In this document: positions 16,930 through 30,143 of the stretch, piece by piece
How the letters are laid out: each line of letters starts with the position of its first letter
How positions within the stretch are numbered: the stretch's first letter is position 1
From: Hirudinaria manillensis
Taxonomy: Eukaryota > Annelida > Clitellata > Hirudinida > Hirudinidae
DNA: 64,000 bases
Assembly: GCA_034509925.1 (NCBI GenBank)
Contig: CM067527.1
Location: 2,181,501 to 2,245,500, forward strand
Reading direction: 5' to 3'
Translations under genes and position numbers: made by a program
Notes under the pieces: model-generated
Databases searched by the model: none
Told to the model about the DNA's origin: nothing
What the model saw: the letters and a program-made list of their open reading frames with translations, nothing else

Positions 16930-19900
16930 TTAATCTTTGGACGAAAATCCACCAAACCAACTCGAAACAGTAGATTTGGCTAAGTTCATAGCTGCCCCTA
17001 AATTAAAAAAATTGAATCAAGTTCAATATTAATATCAACTAATAAGAAAAAAAAACGATTTAAAATGAAAATTAATAATATTAACAAACTAAATATTGGT
17101 AAACTATGATCAACTCACCAACGGCCTTCCCTGTCTGCGAGACTGTCTGATTAACAACTGAAGTAATTCTTCTTTCTTTACCTCCATTGTTAATGACCCT
17201 GTCAAAAGTCATTCCTAATTAGTCATAAACTATGCATGGAAGAAGAATTTGTAATAAATGCAATAATTATAACTATTAAAAATAACTTAAACTTACTGGT
17301 TGATCTTCAATTTGACATCAGACATACTCAGATTGCCTCTACAAATGTGCCTAAAAGGAACATCATCCCATAAATAACTAATTTTTAATAACAGAACCCT
17401 CTTCAATTGCAGGCAAAAAACCCTACATAAGCAACGGAAGTAATAAATAAACAGACATTGTTTGACTCATAATTGCTCTAGAATTAAAGATATCTCATCT
17501 AGGTGTAAATGTCCAAAGTGATAGGGAACAGAAAGTGAAACTCACTGAGCTGGAATTGAAGACAGGGCTTCATAAGGCCTGTTCTCCTTCCAGACGCTGT
17601 AGTTGTGGGTCGTTTTCCAGGCTTCGATGAAACTGGGATTGAAGTCTTCTTCCATTTTCTCATCTAAAGGAAGGAATTAATAATTCATTAATGATTGCTA
17701 ATAAATTAATAATCAAGAAATTGATAATTAATCAATTTTTAAATAAATCAATTAATTATAAACAATGCATCTGCCTTGCATCAATGCCTTGCAAATGTTT
17801 TCTCACCTCCGTGATCGACCGTGGCCAGTAGGGACACGAGGTAGGACCGAAACTGACTCCTGATCCAATCATCTCCTCCCTCCCAGCCTGGCATCGAGCA
17901 AAATAAGCAGCAAATTAGACATGGTTTAAGGAAAAGCTGGCAGATTAATGAACATCACTCTCGTGAAATTTCAAGATATGGCTGGAATACCACAAAAAGA
18001 ACCCATAGAAATACAACTTTAGTGTTCTACTGTTGTTATTTATTATTATTATTATTATTGTTATTATTATTCACCACCACCATCATCATCATCATCGATA
18101 ATTATATTGTTACCAGTATTGTCAAGGAATGGATCTCCACTCTCCTCTATGAGACTCTTGACCAGGTTGTCGGCAAATCGCAGGTCAGCAGTGGACAGGG
18201 TGAGACACTTCCTCAGGTCACCGTCAACAACGTCAATCTTCGACTCGTTCAGCTGTAATTGGCGTCTGCCACTCATCAGTCGGTTTAAAAAGTGCGCTCG
18301 AGAAAGCTGACGACGCGATCTAATTAAATGCGATGAAAAATGGTGAAAGTCTTTTTTCCTTGCGTGCAATTTTGCATGCAGACTTGCAAGAGCAGTTCTA
18401 CCCTATACTCTCAGTTTGTTGAATAAATAAATAAATAAATAAATAAATGAATGAATGAATGAATGAATGAATGAATGAATGAATAAATAAATAAATAATA
18501 AATAAATAAAAAATAAATAAAATTAATGCACAATGTTAATCGATAAGGCAAGAGCTTGAAATCTCTCTGGTACTATCTCTGATGCTTCATGCCACCCCAT
18601 ACACTAACTGATGTCATTATTGTTGTTAATATTACTAATAAGTTAATTACCTACAATCATAAATGATAAAAGTTAATAACTGCCAGTAGTTCTTTTTTAC
18701 CTCGACAATGACGTCCAAAAGCTGCCTTCTCTGCTTAAAGAGGGCATTTGTGGCTCCAATGACGAACCCTTTCACTCCAGGGTCAGTCAGGACGTCATAG
18801 AGATGCAGGGAGAGGTAAGGGTGGCACAGAACGCCCTGGAGATTTAAAAAAAAAGAGACTTTTGAGCAGATTAATGTAATCAATAAAATTTAATGTTATT
18901 CATTTAATTTGTCGTGCTTCACCGGCCAAGCATAAAATAGTAATTAATAATAATAATGATGATAATAATAATAAAAATAAATAAATAATAATAAAATTAT
19001 TATTATTATCAATTTTATCAATCAATTTTATAATTATAATAATATTACATTATTATTGTTATTATTGTGAAAGCATAGTAAAATTGGATTTAAAGTTTGT
19101 TTCTTACCTTTGAGAATATCATGAGAGGAAGACCCAATCTGTCCGATTCAATGTTGAGAGTCGAGGAGCCGAATTCTTGATTGGGTTTCAAGTGCAGGGG
19201 AAGACGTTCCGTGCTTGTTATTGTTGTTGTTGTCGTCACTTTCTGTTCCGACGAGGACTCAACTTTGCTCGACTGCATATCCTGCCACAGCAACGACACT
19301 CACCATTAAAAATGACAGCAATAAATAATTAGATAATAAATATAATAGATTATTTTTATTAATTCAACACTTCACAAATAGAAGGACTCAAAGGACGATC
19401 TGGTAATGCTGTTACTGATTTGGTAACTTGTAAATTTGTAATCACTGATTATGATGATGATCACAGATGATGGTCATATGACAGTTGGGATCATGACAAA
19501 ACATGGTTATAGTACAGTAGCAGCAGCAGCAACAACACAACAACAACACTGTTTCATCATGACCCTGACCTGAACTACTGGATCAGGTGGGAATTCACTA
19601 ATCTCCAATCTGTGCTGACCCTCTCTGAAGATGATGTCAAAATCGTCATCAACCAACATGTCTTCTAAGTTTGTATCAAGTGACCTGGTCACTGCAAAAG
19701 ATGATCTTCGAGTCATAAAAAGATCGATCGCAATCATCACCACCATTGTCAGCATCATCAGCAGTCACTGCATTTGTAATTAATGCTGCTTTTAGAAGAC
19801 TACTACCACAACAAAATTATAATAATCTGTGTCACCTAAGAAGAACAGGTAAACATTTGATACAGCCTACCTTCACAAGTGCCTGCAAGCGTCCGATCCG

Positions 19901-22900
19901 AAAGTGCGGAGGCGTCATAAAAGCCGAACCGGTTTTCAGGTTTCTCGGCGAATTTCGTGGCCCGGGGAATCCGAGAGATTTCGGGTTTTGATGCGAACTT
20001 TTGATTTTTGTCGAATTTCGACGGCAGGCTTCTGTTGGCATAGTCCTTGACAGTCTTTTCTAACTCCACGTCGATGTTTACAGAGTGGGAACGCAACTTT
20101 TCGACAGGATTGGAGCTCTGTCGCGAGAAATGAATTGGAGCCCGGGCCGAATTCTCGACCGGGGTTTCACTGGTGCCTCGATCGTCGTCTGTCTTCTCAA
20201 TTTTGCAAACCTCTGGAGCTATGAAGAAAGTTGAATTTGAAGTTTCTTGTTGGTAGGACGTGACCGGATCTTCCTCTGGCTTGCTTTTATTGTAAAATGC
20301 AGAATTATTCTCAGACGACGTCTTGACGTCCCTGTCAGCAGATAGTGGAATGGAAGGAAGGGAAGCGAAGAATGAAGACTGAGAGGAGGGTCCGTTGTTT
20401 CCCTTGAAACTGGAGAAGAACTTGTTTTTTATCTGCAAAAGTGTTATAGGAGGCCACTTCTGCTGGAGGGGCAGCTGCTGAAGAGACTTGGCGAGGCTCC
20501 CGGTTTTTCTGCCGGAATGTTCTTTGATCGGATCCTTCTGCGGGGATGCTGAAATGCCGACCTCGTTAGCCCTGTCGACATCGAGGACAGGGAGGGAGGT
20601 CTCAGGAGGAACGAGTTTGTCAGCATCTTTCGCTGGCGACCGGAAAGGTGGACCCAATTCCACGGTCGGAGTCATCTGGGCGGCGTCGAATCTTGCGGAT
20701 TCGAACAATCCCTGCTCTATCAGTCCTGCGGTAGAGGGAGGAATGACGTCGTTAAGAGAATCGGCAAATGAAGTAGTTTTTATAATTGTCCGATTAAACG
20801 ATGAACTCAGCTTGTTTTGCATCGACTAACCAGGAAATAAGGAGCTGATTGCTAGGATGCTGGTACAAATTGGCTTTACAGGGGAGGAAAAAAATAGAAC
20901 CTGGCATTGTTTTAAAAGTTAATTGAGAATTAAACGGACCCATTTAATGTCTCCAAAACAGCAATTCTTTGAGCAAATTATTGGCAACTCAGAAAGCATC
21001 GTAGGTAACCACGGTAACCTTTTTTTCGAGAAGGAACAATTTGAACAGAACGACGAGCTTGTGCCGAAACAGCTTCAGCAGTTCCCGACCCGACAGACCT
21101 GGAAAAGTTATTAACTAAGTGTACGACTTGTGCGTACGATACGTTATGTTATGAACAGTCTCCAATGCTGTCTACCGACCGAGATTAATGTGAGAATTCT
21201 GAAGAAGCGACTCAGTGAGAGACTCATTTAGTGTCTTGTAAGTGTCTTCCAGTAGTTCCACTTGGCTAAAATCTCTTCCCTTGAAATAGGCCTGTGTAAT
21301 CATCTCCAGTTTCACTCGAATCAGACTGAAGACAGGCTGTGAAAAGGACATTTGACACTTATATTGTGCATAAATGAATAAATGATCAATTTCATAATTA
21401 ACCATTATAGTAATTAATAATACTATTATTGATTTAACCAACCAATTTACTGAGAACGCAGACGCTTTTCTGTACCGTGTTTCTGGTCACATCCTCAGCT
21501 TTGTTCAGCACCTCCTTCAAGAATCATTAGTAACTATTAGTAATTAACAAATCTTTATGTAATACGGGAAATTACGATGCGCCTAAAAATAGAAAAAAAA
21601 CCACGACAAAGCCCTTCAATGCTTACGCTGGCATCGATCTGTTGACAACACGAGACTCCAAAGATGGTGTTTTGGCTTCCATCTATTGATGGCAAATGAA
21701 AATAGATGGTATCTGCAATCAGAAATATAGAGATTCAATGAGAGAATGTAAGTTTAACCAGTTAAATTTTTTAGAGACTTCAATAATGACTAGCATGAAG
21801 TTGATAAATAAAATGCAAAATGCAAATAGCATGCTTTGGTGCAGACAGAAAAGTAAATAAATGTTAATCTCATAATAACAGCGATTCGCAAGGGTTTTCC
21901 ACTGCAAAATAATTTTGAAATCACATCAAACGTGGGTCATTAACGATATGTTGCTTTCGACCAGACAAGGAGAAACTGTTTGGTATTTATTTATGTCTTA
22001 ATTTGATTATGCTTTACAAGCTATTTCTTTTCATATTTTTTTGATGACTGAATTGCAGCAATTTACTTCAATTTAAAGATAAATATTAGGACAAGATGGG
22101 CTTAATAACAGGGACATTATTAAAGTTTTTTCCATCCTCAGGCAGCCTTTTTTTCATCAGTAGTCAGAGAGGTAACAGCCATTCTGGAGCAGCACAGTCC
22201 ATCAGGGGCATTGTTCTTCCCTGCCCTCCAAAAAAATTGTTTCCCTACTCGAGGTCCACAAAATGTTTCCCATGGAAATGGCTAGCAAACATTTAGGAAG
22301 CGATACCGAAGGCTGCATCGAGCTCTTTCTGAAGATCTAGCGATTCTCGCTAATTGTCGTCGTTTAAAGTTCCTTAGCCGAGCAGCAATTAAACAAAGTA
22401 ATTGCCACCTCGTCCATCATTTGAGTTCAAAATGAAATTAATCAGTGGGAATCACTATCAATTCAGAACTACTCAATCTTTTATATCTAAAAAGCTTTCG
22501 GAAAACCTTCAGAATAATTGTGTGCTCCGTCAGGAAGGGCCAAGGATGGCAGATGTTTCCACTTCTTGGGGCACTCGTGACTGGCCACATCGTTGCCTTC
22601 TACCAAAGGTGGGTACGAATATTCAACCTGGAAAGTTACGGTGGTGTCATTAGCAATTCACAATTTACAATGATGAGGAGAAACAATTATGGGACAATTT
22701 CATGAGATAATTCATAAACATCTTCTGCAGGAAGCATATCCTTTATGGAGTCATTCAAACGTTAATTATATATTTCACTTGCCAAATCAGATAATTATCT
22801 GAAAAAAGACTAAAAATCAATTCTAAATAGGCAAAAAATATTTTCTCCAGGATTACTTGAAGACATTGACGTAATAGCAATTGACGTACATTCAGACGAA

Positions 22901-23496
22901 TGTGGCCCATTCATAAAAAGTAAAATTGAGATAATTACCCAAATGCTCAAAAGACAGTTGACTTAATATTAGTCACATCTCTGAACCAAATTCCACTGAC
23001 ATACTGTGCATATTAAAAATGCCTTGCAATAATAAATGACTGCTATAATAATAATTTATAATTCTTATAAAGTGCCAAAAACCTATCAATGTAGATTATA
23101 AGGACTGCATGGAAAATCTTGATTGATTTTTCTATGACAATCATTAATGATGACAATCAGAAAAATATAATTTAGGAAAATTAATAAATTGTTTTTTGGC
23201 TTGTGTTAGCTTTCCTTTTTACATTAAATACATAATTATTAAATTAAGTACGTAAGCCTACAATAAAATCTTATAATCTACCCAAGGTAATCACAGAAAA
23301 CTTATTAATGTATAAATTACATGGCAACTCTTTTTCTACTATGTGAAACGTAATGTTATAATTGCCTACGCATCTAATAAAAAATACGACAAAAACCTAC
23401 ACGAACGAAAAGACTCACCTGACAGCCTTTTTTGTGATGAAAACCAACCACAACGACATGTAAAACTGGATCAACAACACTAGATTGCCAATTCAT
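16930..23496 (-). CDS. AVL9: AVL9, late secretory pathway protein
   Basis: Seventeen exons in transcript order: 23419-23496, 22507-22627, 21627-21712, 21443-21511, 21180-21336, 21019-21098, 20831-20900, 19871-20725, 19570-19691, 19108-19281, 18701-18835, 18114-18252, 17807-17887, 17546-17663, 17297-17350, 17119-17198, 16930-16997; 828 aa. Every junction is GT-AG and in phase. The start MNWQSSVVDPVLHVVVVGFHHKKGCQ leads into the uDENN-like AVL9 domain (VEYSYPPL, LALPDGAHNYSED, VQKSVCVLSKL, ITQAYFKGRDFSQVELL). The C-terminal half has HPYLSLHLYDVLTD, TTADLRFADNLVKSLIE in the form LSTADLRFADNL, GWEGGDDWIRSQF, and AWKTTHNYSVWKENR. It ends WFGGFSSKD. AVL9 proteins act in exocytic transport and cell polarity. 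The 855-bp exon 8 encodes a long disordered linker that differs from vertebrates. Confidence 0.94.
18421..18522. repeat. AAAT/AATG tetranucleotide microsatellite in AVL9 intron
   Basis: An (AAAT)n run passes into (GAAT)n and back to (AAAT)n, suggesting one array in which a single-base variant unit expanded internally. It lies in the intron between AVL9 exons 11 and 12. Confidence 0.9.
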
Positions 23497-23798
23497 CGCA
23501 AGCTCACAAGAATATCCCGTCACTTATCGGAAAGCGTAAACATATATACCCTATTTCTGAATCTTTAAGTGCAGACCGACCTGATCTGTTGCTTTGAATC
23601 ACACATATGGCTGGCTTACAAATTTATCAATATTATGGCTATACAACTAAGGCTCTTTATAAACTATGATTTATTTAAATTAAATAAAATTATTATATTA
23701 TTTTTTTCAATTAATCCGTTAAACATTTTCATAATGCTTTCTGTGCTTTGTGTTTTTAACAGTTAAAACAAAGTCTACTTTTAACTTGTTATCGCAAC
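23497..23798. promoter_or_regulatory. Bidirectional promoter between AVL9 and ATPAF1
   Basis: Only 302 bp separate the AVL9 ATG (minus) and the ATPAF1 ATG (plus). Both transcripts must start in this interval. It is AT-rich, and I see no clear TATA element on either strand. A shared promoter is an inference from spacing. Confidence 0.6.
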
Positions 23799-25788
23799 AT
23801 GATTAGGAGCTTGACTCGTGCAAAGACAGGCCTTCTTAATTATTCTAAAATCTACCTTTCTGGTTTTCGAACTTCTTCTGCAAGTTGCAACGAGAACATG
23901 GAGGAACTCAAATCGAATCCATATTACGCAAAATATGCGAAGAAGCTGGAGAGTGCCAAAGAGTAATGCTTTTGTGTCACTAGAACGGCTATGCGAAAAC
24001 TTGAATTACTTATTAAATTCAGATCTTGCCCAGAAGACTTTCAACAAAAATTAGACGAACTTAAGAAGCAGAAAATTGCCGATAAGCGACCACTGGAAAC
24101 GCCTTCCGAAGAAGGACCTGCAGCATCACCTGATGTAATATCTTAATTTCATTTGAAGCAGTAAAAAATATAGCGCAACATTAAATTTTAAATAAATAAC
24201 ATTTAATGACATTCTTATCACAAATTATTGACGACACTTTAAAATACAGTCTTTATCTTCAATTATGAAAGTTGAACTGTTGCAAGAGAAGACTGCAGAT
24301 GAGATAACAGAGGTGAGCGGAAATCACTAAGCTAATGTTATAACAAATATAAAAAACAACTGCCCCATTAACATCATATCAGCTTCTCTCCCCCACATTA
24401 TGTCCCTGAACTGTACTAGAGGTCAAGGCACTTATGTGGTCAATTTATATATTATAAATTAATTCGTAATTTTTATTCTCAAGATTTGGAAAGACTACCA
24501 TACCGAGAAGGATTGCGTGTTCGCCGTCATCAAAGTAACAAAAGGCTTATATATTTTTGTCGGACAAGTTTCGGAGAATTTTAAAATTTATTTTATTTAA
24601 TTTCCACCAGGCAGATGAATATCGTGATATCAAGGATAAAGCATCCAAATTTCCCAACGTGAGTGATCTTTGAATATGAATGAAAATGCAATCTTACTAT
24701 GGAGCCAACAAAGGTTGTCAATAACAACCTCCTCACAATCCTCTCACGGAAAAGGGCGTTAAAATATTTAATAGTTGTCGGTCTCAGGCCCGATTTTATT
24801 GGTTGATTCTGTCAATCGAATCCTCTGTATAGTTCATGTACCCTGTCCCGAGAGGAGGAGGCTACGAGTTCTTTGTTCAGAGGTGGGTGGACGACACGTG
24901 TCACTTCGCCCAGCTATCAAGCATCCAGAAATTGAAGGAAAATGCCCCAAGGTGCTTCAGCATTCAACACTACACTGAACTCATGGATAGCAAAGGTTGG
25001 CTCTGATTTGATGACTGTTTTATTCATTCGTGCTCGTTCTATTCATCACTAATTTCCATTTTATATTGGCATAGTTATAATTATAGCGTGATTTCTTATT
25101 TATTTTGGATTTCAATAAATTGTAATTAAGTAGAGATGAATTCTTATCCACTAGTGATGTAATGATATCCTTTCCAAACTTCCAGATATCGTACTCATGA
25201 GGGGATACCCAGATCTTGGTACTCTGGTGAGAAACTAATTCGTACTTGTTATTGCTAATTGTCATTACAATTTGTTTTTATTTGAAGTTGAAGTTTGTTA
25301 ATGTTGAGGGTCATAAGTCAAAAATGTAAAATCTGTAAATTTTACACTTTTTATTTCAATATTATTTAGAAATACCATATTTGCTTTATTTCATTAAAAA
25401 ACGTGATGCTAATTATGCAACTCCTAATCATCATCATCATCATCTGTAAACACAACGATGTTGTTGTTAAAATACTTAATATTTTATATTGCTTTGCTAT
25501 AGCATAATAATACTCTCGATACCCCGAACAATGTCGGCAGTTTATGAGTTCTCCTTACGAGATAAGAACAAAATAAAAACAACAACATTTCAGAGCATCT
25601 ACGAAGCTCAGCTGTTAGCCCTCCAAGTGAAGATGTATTACGGACTACACAGCGGCCTCAAGTTCAACTTTGTTCGCATCTTCAACAACAGTCCCGAGAC
25701 ATTCAGGCACATGGACCTGGTCGTGGAGTTTGAAAACTACAAGAAGGATTCTCTTAGCAAAAAGCTCTTCGAAGGAACACCAGTCTGA
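23799..25788 (+). CDS. ATPAF1: ATP synthase F1 assembly factor 1 (Atp11 family)
   Basis: Eight exons: 23799-23962, 24023-24134, 24250-24312, 24484-24534, 24611-24658, 24833-24995, 25186-25226, 25594-25788; 278 aa. The first 30 residues (MIRSLTRAKTGLLNYSKIYL) are basic and hydroxylated without acids, a mitochondrial presequence. The family core follows: NPYYAKYAKKLE, SLSSIMKVELLQEKTADEITEIWKDY, FMYPVPRGGGYEFFVQRW, IQHYTELMDSKDIVLMRG, and SIYEAQLLALQVKMYY. Atp11/ATPAF1 is a matrix chaperone that holds the F1 beta subunit before hexamer assembly. A plus-strand AATAAA at 26222-26227 is a possible poly(A) signal. Confidence 0.94.
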
Positions 25789-26411
25789 GATGCCAGAGAA
25801 TTGTAATTAATTAAATTTATGAATCTAATCAGTATTTGGTGTCAGTGAGTTGAGTCGAGTGAGATGAATCATTCAATCTGGCTATGATGTAGCTCCTTGG
25901 ATGGGGCTAGGTTGGGGCTACATATTGGAGGGTAGACTAGAAAATAAGTTTCTACCTTGATTAATTTTAGCCTGCTGTTGATTAATTGGCATTCGTTGGA
26001 GAGTTGGAGGTAAGTCTTTTACGTTTAGCAATTAGAAATTTACTAGGATAATTTAACTGTCTAGTGTTTAATTATTTGGCTTTTACTATTGCCTTGATAG
26101 GGGAATTCCGCTTTTTTTATATCTAGCGGTCTTTTGTGGAGATACGAGCATGAGCGTTGGTGTCTCCGTCATAAGCCGAAAAACAAAAACAATTAAGGTG
26201 CATAAATGTATGTAACGGAGAAATAAATTTCTAAAATCTTTTCAACTTAAAATAATCCGAGCAATTGCAATCGCTGGCGGTTAACTAATTGCAGAGAAAA
26301 AAAATGACGAGGTTAATATATTCGATTTTATGAGCTATGGACGCAAAACATTCGGAAAATAAAGAGATGAGAACAAACGCGTGAAAAGCGAAAAAAGGAA
26401 AATCAGAAACT
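25789..26411. other. ATPAF1 3' UTR and spacer
   Basis: Non-coding AT-rich sequence with a candidate poly(A) signal at 26222. The next gene starts at 26412 on the same strand, so its promoter must overlap the end of this stretch. I see no other feature. Confidence 0.5.
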
Positions 26412-28519
26412 ATGGATACGGGCCAAAGCTTCCAAGCTTCCGTCCGAGGGGTCCTAACGAGCCTGAGGGAGTCCGTTAAAGCCAAAGACATCCTGGCAAC
26501 GGGATTTGCCCATTTCTTCATCGGTCTAACCCATATCACCGTCAACGGACATTTGCTGTTCACCAGGAACTATCTCGGCCCTTTAGACGAGTCCAACAGG
26601 TTACACGGAGGGCACAGGTCTCAGTCAATCATGCCGACCTTTCTGCCCGGATTCTATGTAGGCACTTATTGATGACGATGGCTATGATTATGATGATGAT
26701 ATTGGTGATGAATTTATCTTCGTGATAGAATTAATGATTAATTACCAATCAATTTATCGAACCACAAGCGGTTAATTCGCTTGGGAATATTTACGGCTGG
26801 AAATGATTAATGGATGGTTGGGACAACTAAGATTTTCTGCAAATACGACGGCAAATGACAACACCTACGCCATAATGTTGATGATCAATGAAAATATTAT
26901 TGCTTACAAAACCTTGTTGTAATCGAACCTAATATGTATCCACGGTGCAAAAGTTCACGAAGTACAGAGGCAAATTAGGTTGGACTAGAAACGCATCCAG
27001 AGCAAAAACTTTGTTTTAGCTGTAATTAGATCATTAAGATTATTAAAATTATCCATTTAAAGATTGTTCATTTGATAATAGTTTAATAAAAATAATAAAC
27101 ATAAGTTAACGACATAAGGTACCGCTTAATAATCAACCGTGGATAAAGCCAGAGAGATCGGTCAGTTATTTCTGCGTTTAGTTTCGTAATCAATGAGCAT
27201 GTATGGCATTAATAATAATAATAATTATTATTTGTAATACAAATTTTATTTTTTCCTAGTTCATACTAACAGCCATCATCTCCTGCCTGGTATTGATGAA
27301 GAGAAATCGTAACATGGTAAGAAACTATTGGCAGAAGTTGGATTTTCCAACACTCACTCACCCCGGCTCTTGGGGTAGAGTGGGGACTTTTTATGGGGTA
27401 GTGGCTTAAAATTCGGATAATAATTATTCATTTTATTCCTTTTATAAATTTAAAGATGCCTACGGAGATGTAATAAATGACTTATTAAGTTAATATTAAT
27501 TAAATCAATTAAGTAAAAAGATAAATCCTTAGGTGTACTTATTAAAAGCAACCCGGTGTCTCAAGAGAGCCAGTTTAAGTCGATTCAATCCATGCCAATC
27601 CATGTTAATCCAAGCTTTGAATTCGTTGACCTTTTGTCAGCCCCTCCGATGTTCGCACGGTATATAAGCCGGGTTAGCCGGTGCGGACCAACCCACACAC
27701 AAACCCGTCCACCAACAAGGCGCATTGCTGTTCCAATTACAGCGATGAGCTGTCATCATCGTAGAAAATAGGGCGCTATATAAATGAATTTATTGACCCA
27801 TTAAAGACATTCGGAGTGAATGGAATACATCTTCCGGTTCACAGGCCCTGCTTTACTGTCTGGCCTGTTTTCTCAGTGGAATTCTATCTACAATTACCTT
27901 AATCAAGGCTCTGCCTGTGGTGAATATTAAAAATAATAATATTAATATTATTAATATAATATTAATAAATATAATAATAATATTATTATTATTTTAGTTA
28001 CCATACTGGTGTAAATTATAATAATTTATGTTGTTAAGTTTTTTATTTTTTTATAAATATTATGAGTGTTTAGGTATTTTTATTTGTTGTCTTCAGCTGA
28101 TGATCTTGTATAATTTAATATAATAAAATATAATTGAGTTTATAATATGTTGTCATTTTATTATAAAATTGTTATTATTAAGCTGGTCTTTTATTATATA
28201 ATTTATTAATATTCAAATAAATAAAACAAACTAAATCATGAAACACTGAAATTATTGGAAGGTTAAATTAATCAATAAATAAATAAATAATAATTGTTAC
28301 AAAGAATTACATTTAAACAATTAGTAATTTATATAAATAATAATGCTACTATCAAATGTAGGTCATGGAAAGGTCATACAGAGGCTTGGATGAGTTCCTG
28401 ATAATGATCGTGTCCTTGCTAGAAATGTCGACCTCTTTTTTGGGTCTTATACTGAGCTTCTTGTATGCCACCTATAGAAGTGAAGAGGCTAGTTAATATG
28501 ACGATGATGATAATAATAG

Positions 28520-28551
<32 letters not shown>

Positions 28552-28738
28552 TAATAATAATACAAATAATAATAATAATAATAACAATAATAAATCATAA
28601 TTAATAATAAATAATAATGATGACGATGGCCATGGTGGCGCTGGTAATAAATTCGCTAAAACTGGGCAATATAATTCTTTATTATAATAACATGGAACAA
28701 TGATGATGATGATGATAATAGTAGTATTAATGTTTCAA

Positions 28739-28784
<46 letters not shown>

Positions 28785-29440
28785 GTTATTATTATCAATA
28801 TTATATATAATTATTTAATTATAACTTTATAATAATAAAAGCGCATTTTTCGTCCGAACGTCCGTCCACAAGTGAAACTGACCTCTTAAAATTTATGACA
28901 TGCAAATGAGTTTATTTTAATAGGATTTTTCGTTTTTATCCTTTTGTTGGCATTTGTCCGTAAATTCGTGAAAATATCTTTTATCTTATTTTCGCTTTAT
29001 CGGCGTCACAGTTGGAAAGAAAAAATAATGTTCAGTCATGGTCTTGTTGTTGTTATTATTATGATTATTATTATTATGATTGTTATTATTATTATTATTA
29101 TATTATTATTATTATTACCAAATAATGATTTATTGACATACAAGTATCATTTATTATTATTATTTTTATTAACTTGACACTAATATTAATGAAAATTGTT
29201 ATCATTGTTGTTGTTATTATGTCCACAGGACAGTCCATCTGCTCCACCACTGGCCACCACGGATCTCCACCCGAGGCAGAGGCTCGTCTCCATTGAAATA
29301 TCAGGTCAATCAATCAATCAATCAATCAATCAATCTTTGATTATCCGCCATTTTGAGTTTCATGAATATTCAGGCGGTAACAACAACAACAATAATAATA
29401 ATAATAAAATTGTCATAATTAATTTGTAAGGCATAAAGCC

Positions 29441-29506
<66 letters not shown>

Positions 29507-30143
29507 TTGTCATAATTAATTTGTAAGGCATAAAGCCTTAATAATAATAATAATAATAATAATAGTAATAATAATAATAATAATAATAACAGCAAATGGT
29601 AATGTAAATAAATACGACGATTATGATGGTGACACCGGTAACTTTTGTTATTGTTGTTATTATGATTATTATTAATGTAATTAATTTTGTGTCTTGTGTC
29701 GGTATTGAATTATCGCCCAATAATCGATCCAATCCAACATATTTATTTTTAAATGGCACGAATTCATAGGAGAAATACTAGAGCCGAACCAGCAACACGG
29801 CTTCGAGAACCCGATACCGTCCTACATGCTGACCACGACGACCACCACGACTACCATGACGACAGCGACTTCACCGACGCCGGCTTCACTTTCTCGATCG
29901 CGCGACATTCGCTGGAGGATACGTCGCTACAGGCGGCGACGTCTGCAGAGGCGACGGGCTCTGGGACTAACGAATCCGGTCCACAATCCGCTGGTATTCG
30001 TCCACGACCTGCCCACTACCCACCTCTCTCCCCCCACCTATCTGGGGGAGGCCTCGACCAACGAACCGCCCCCTCCCTACGAGCAGAACCCTTCCGCGGA
30101 ATCGCCACGGACGCGGATGCCGTCCGAGAATGAAGTTGACTGA
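26412..30143 (+). CDS. Unrecognised four-transmembrane protein with PPPY motif
   Basis: Model: 26412-26657, 27260-27316, 27845-27919, 28362-28462, 29234-29304, 29770-30143; 307 aa. I do not recognise the family. Four hydrophobic segments are visible: around ILATGFAHFFIGLTHITV (exon 1), FILTAIISCLVLM (exons 1-2), ALLYCLACFLSGILSTITLI (exon 3), and FLIMIVSLLEMSTSFLGLIL (exon 4). A long cytoplasmic tail contains a Thr-rich run, a very basic stretch (RWRIRRYRRRRLQRRR) and NEPPPPYEQN, a PPxY motif of the type bound by WW domains of NEDD4-family ubiquitin ligases. Four TM helices with a short N-terminus and a PY tail recall MS4A/LAPTM-like tetraspans, but that is only a resemblance. Exons 1-4 and 6 are well supported. 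The exon 4 to 5 join is uncertain: the GTATGC donor and the acceptor at 29233 are the only pair I found that keeps the frame. Confidence 0.68.
27640..27790. repeat. Possible short interspersed element in intron 2 of the four-TM gene
   Basis: A GC-richer island in AT-rich intron sequence. It contains a TATATAA-like core, a GGGTT/AACCC inverted repeat around 27672-27695, and the motif gggcgctatataaat near 27770. I recall similar gcgctatataaat ends from dispersed repeats in animal genomes. Only one copy is in the window, so this is tentative. Confidence 0.3.
28495..28800. repeat. AAT/ATT trinucleotide arrays
   Basis: (TAA)n with scattered point changes at about 28505-28615 and a long (TTA)n run at 28739-28795. 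They lie in the intron between exons 4 and 5 of the four-TM gene. Confidence 0.9.
29386..29591. repeat. Duplicated block with AAT arrays
   Basis: A unique segment of about 40 bp (beginning ataaaattgtcataattaat and ending gcataaagcctta) occurs twice, at 29404 and at 29501. Each copy is followed by a (TAA)n run, so the period is 97 bp. It lies in the last intron of the four-TM gene. Confidence 0.9.
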
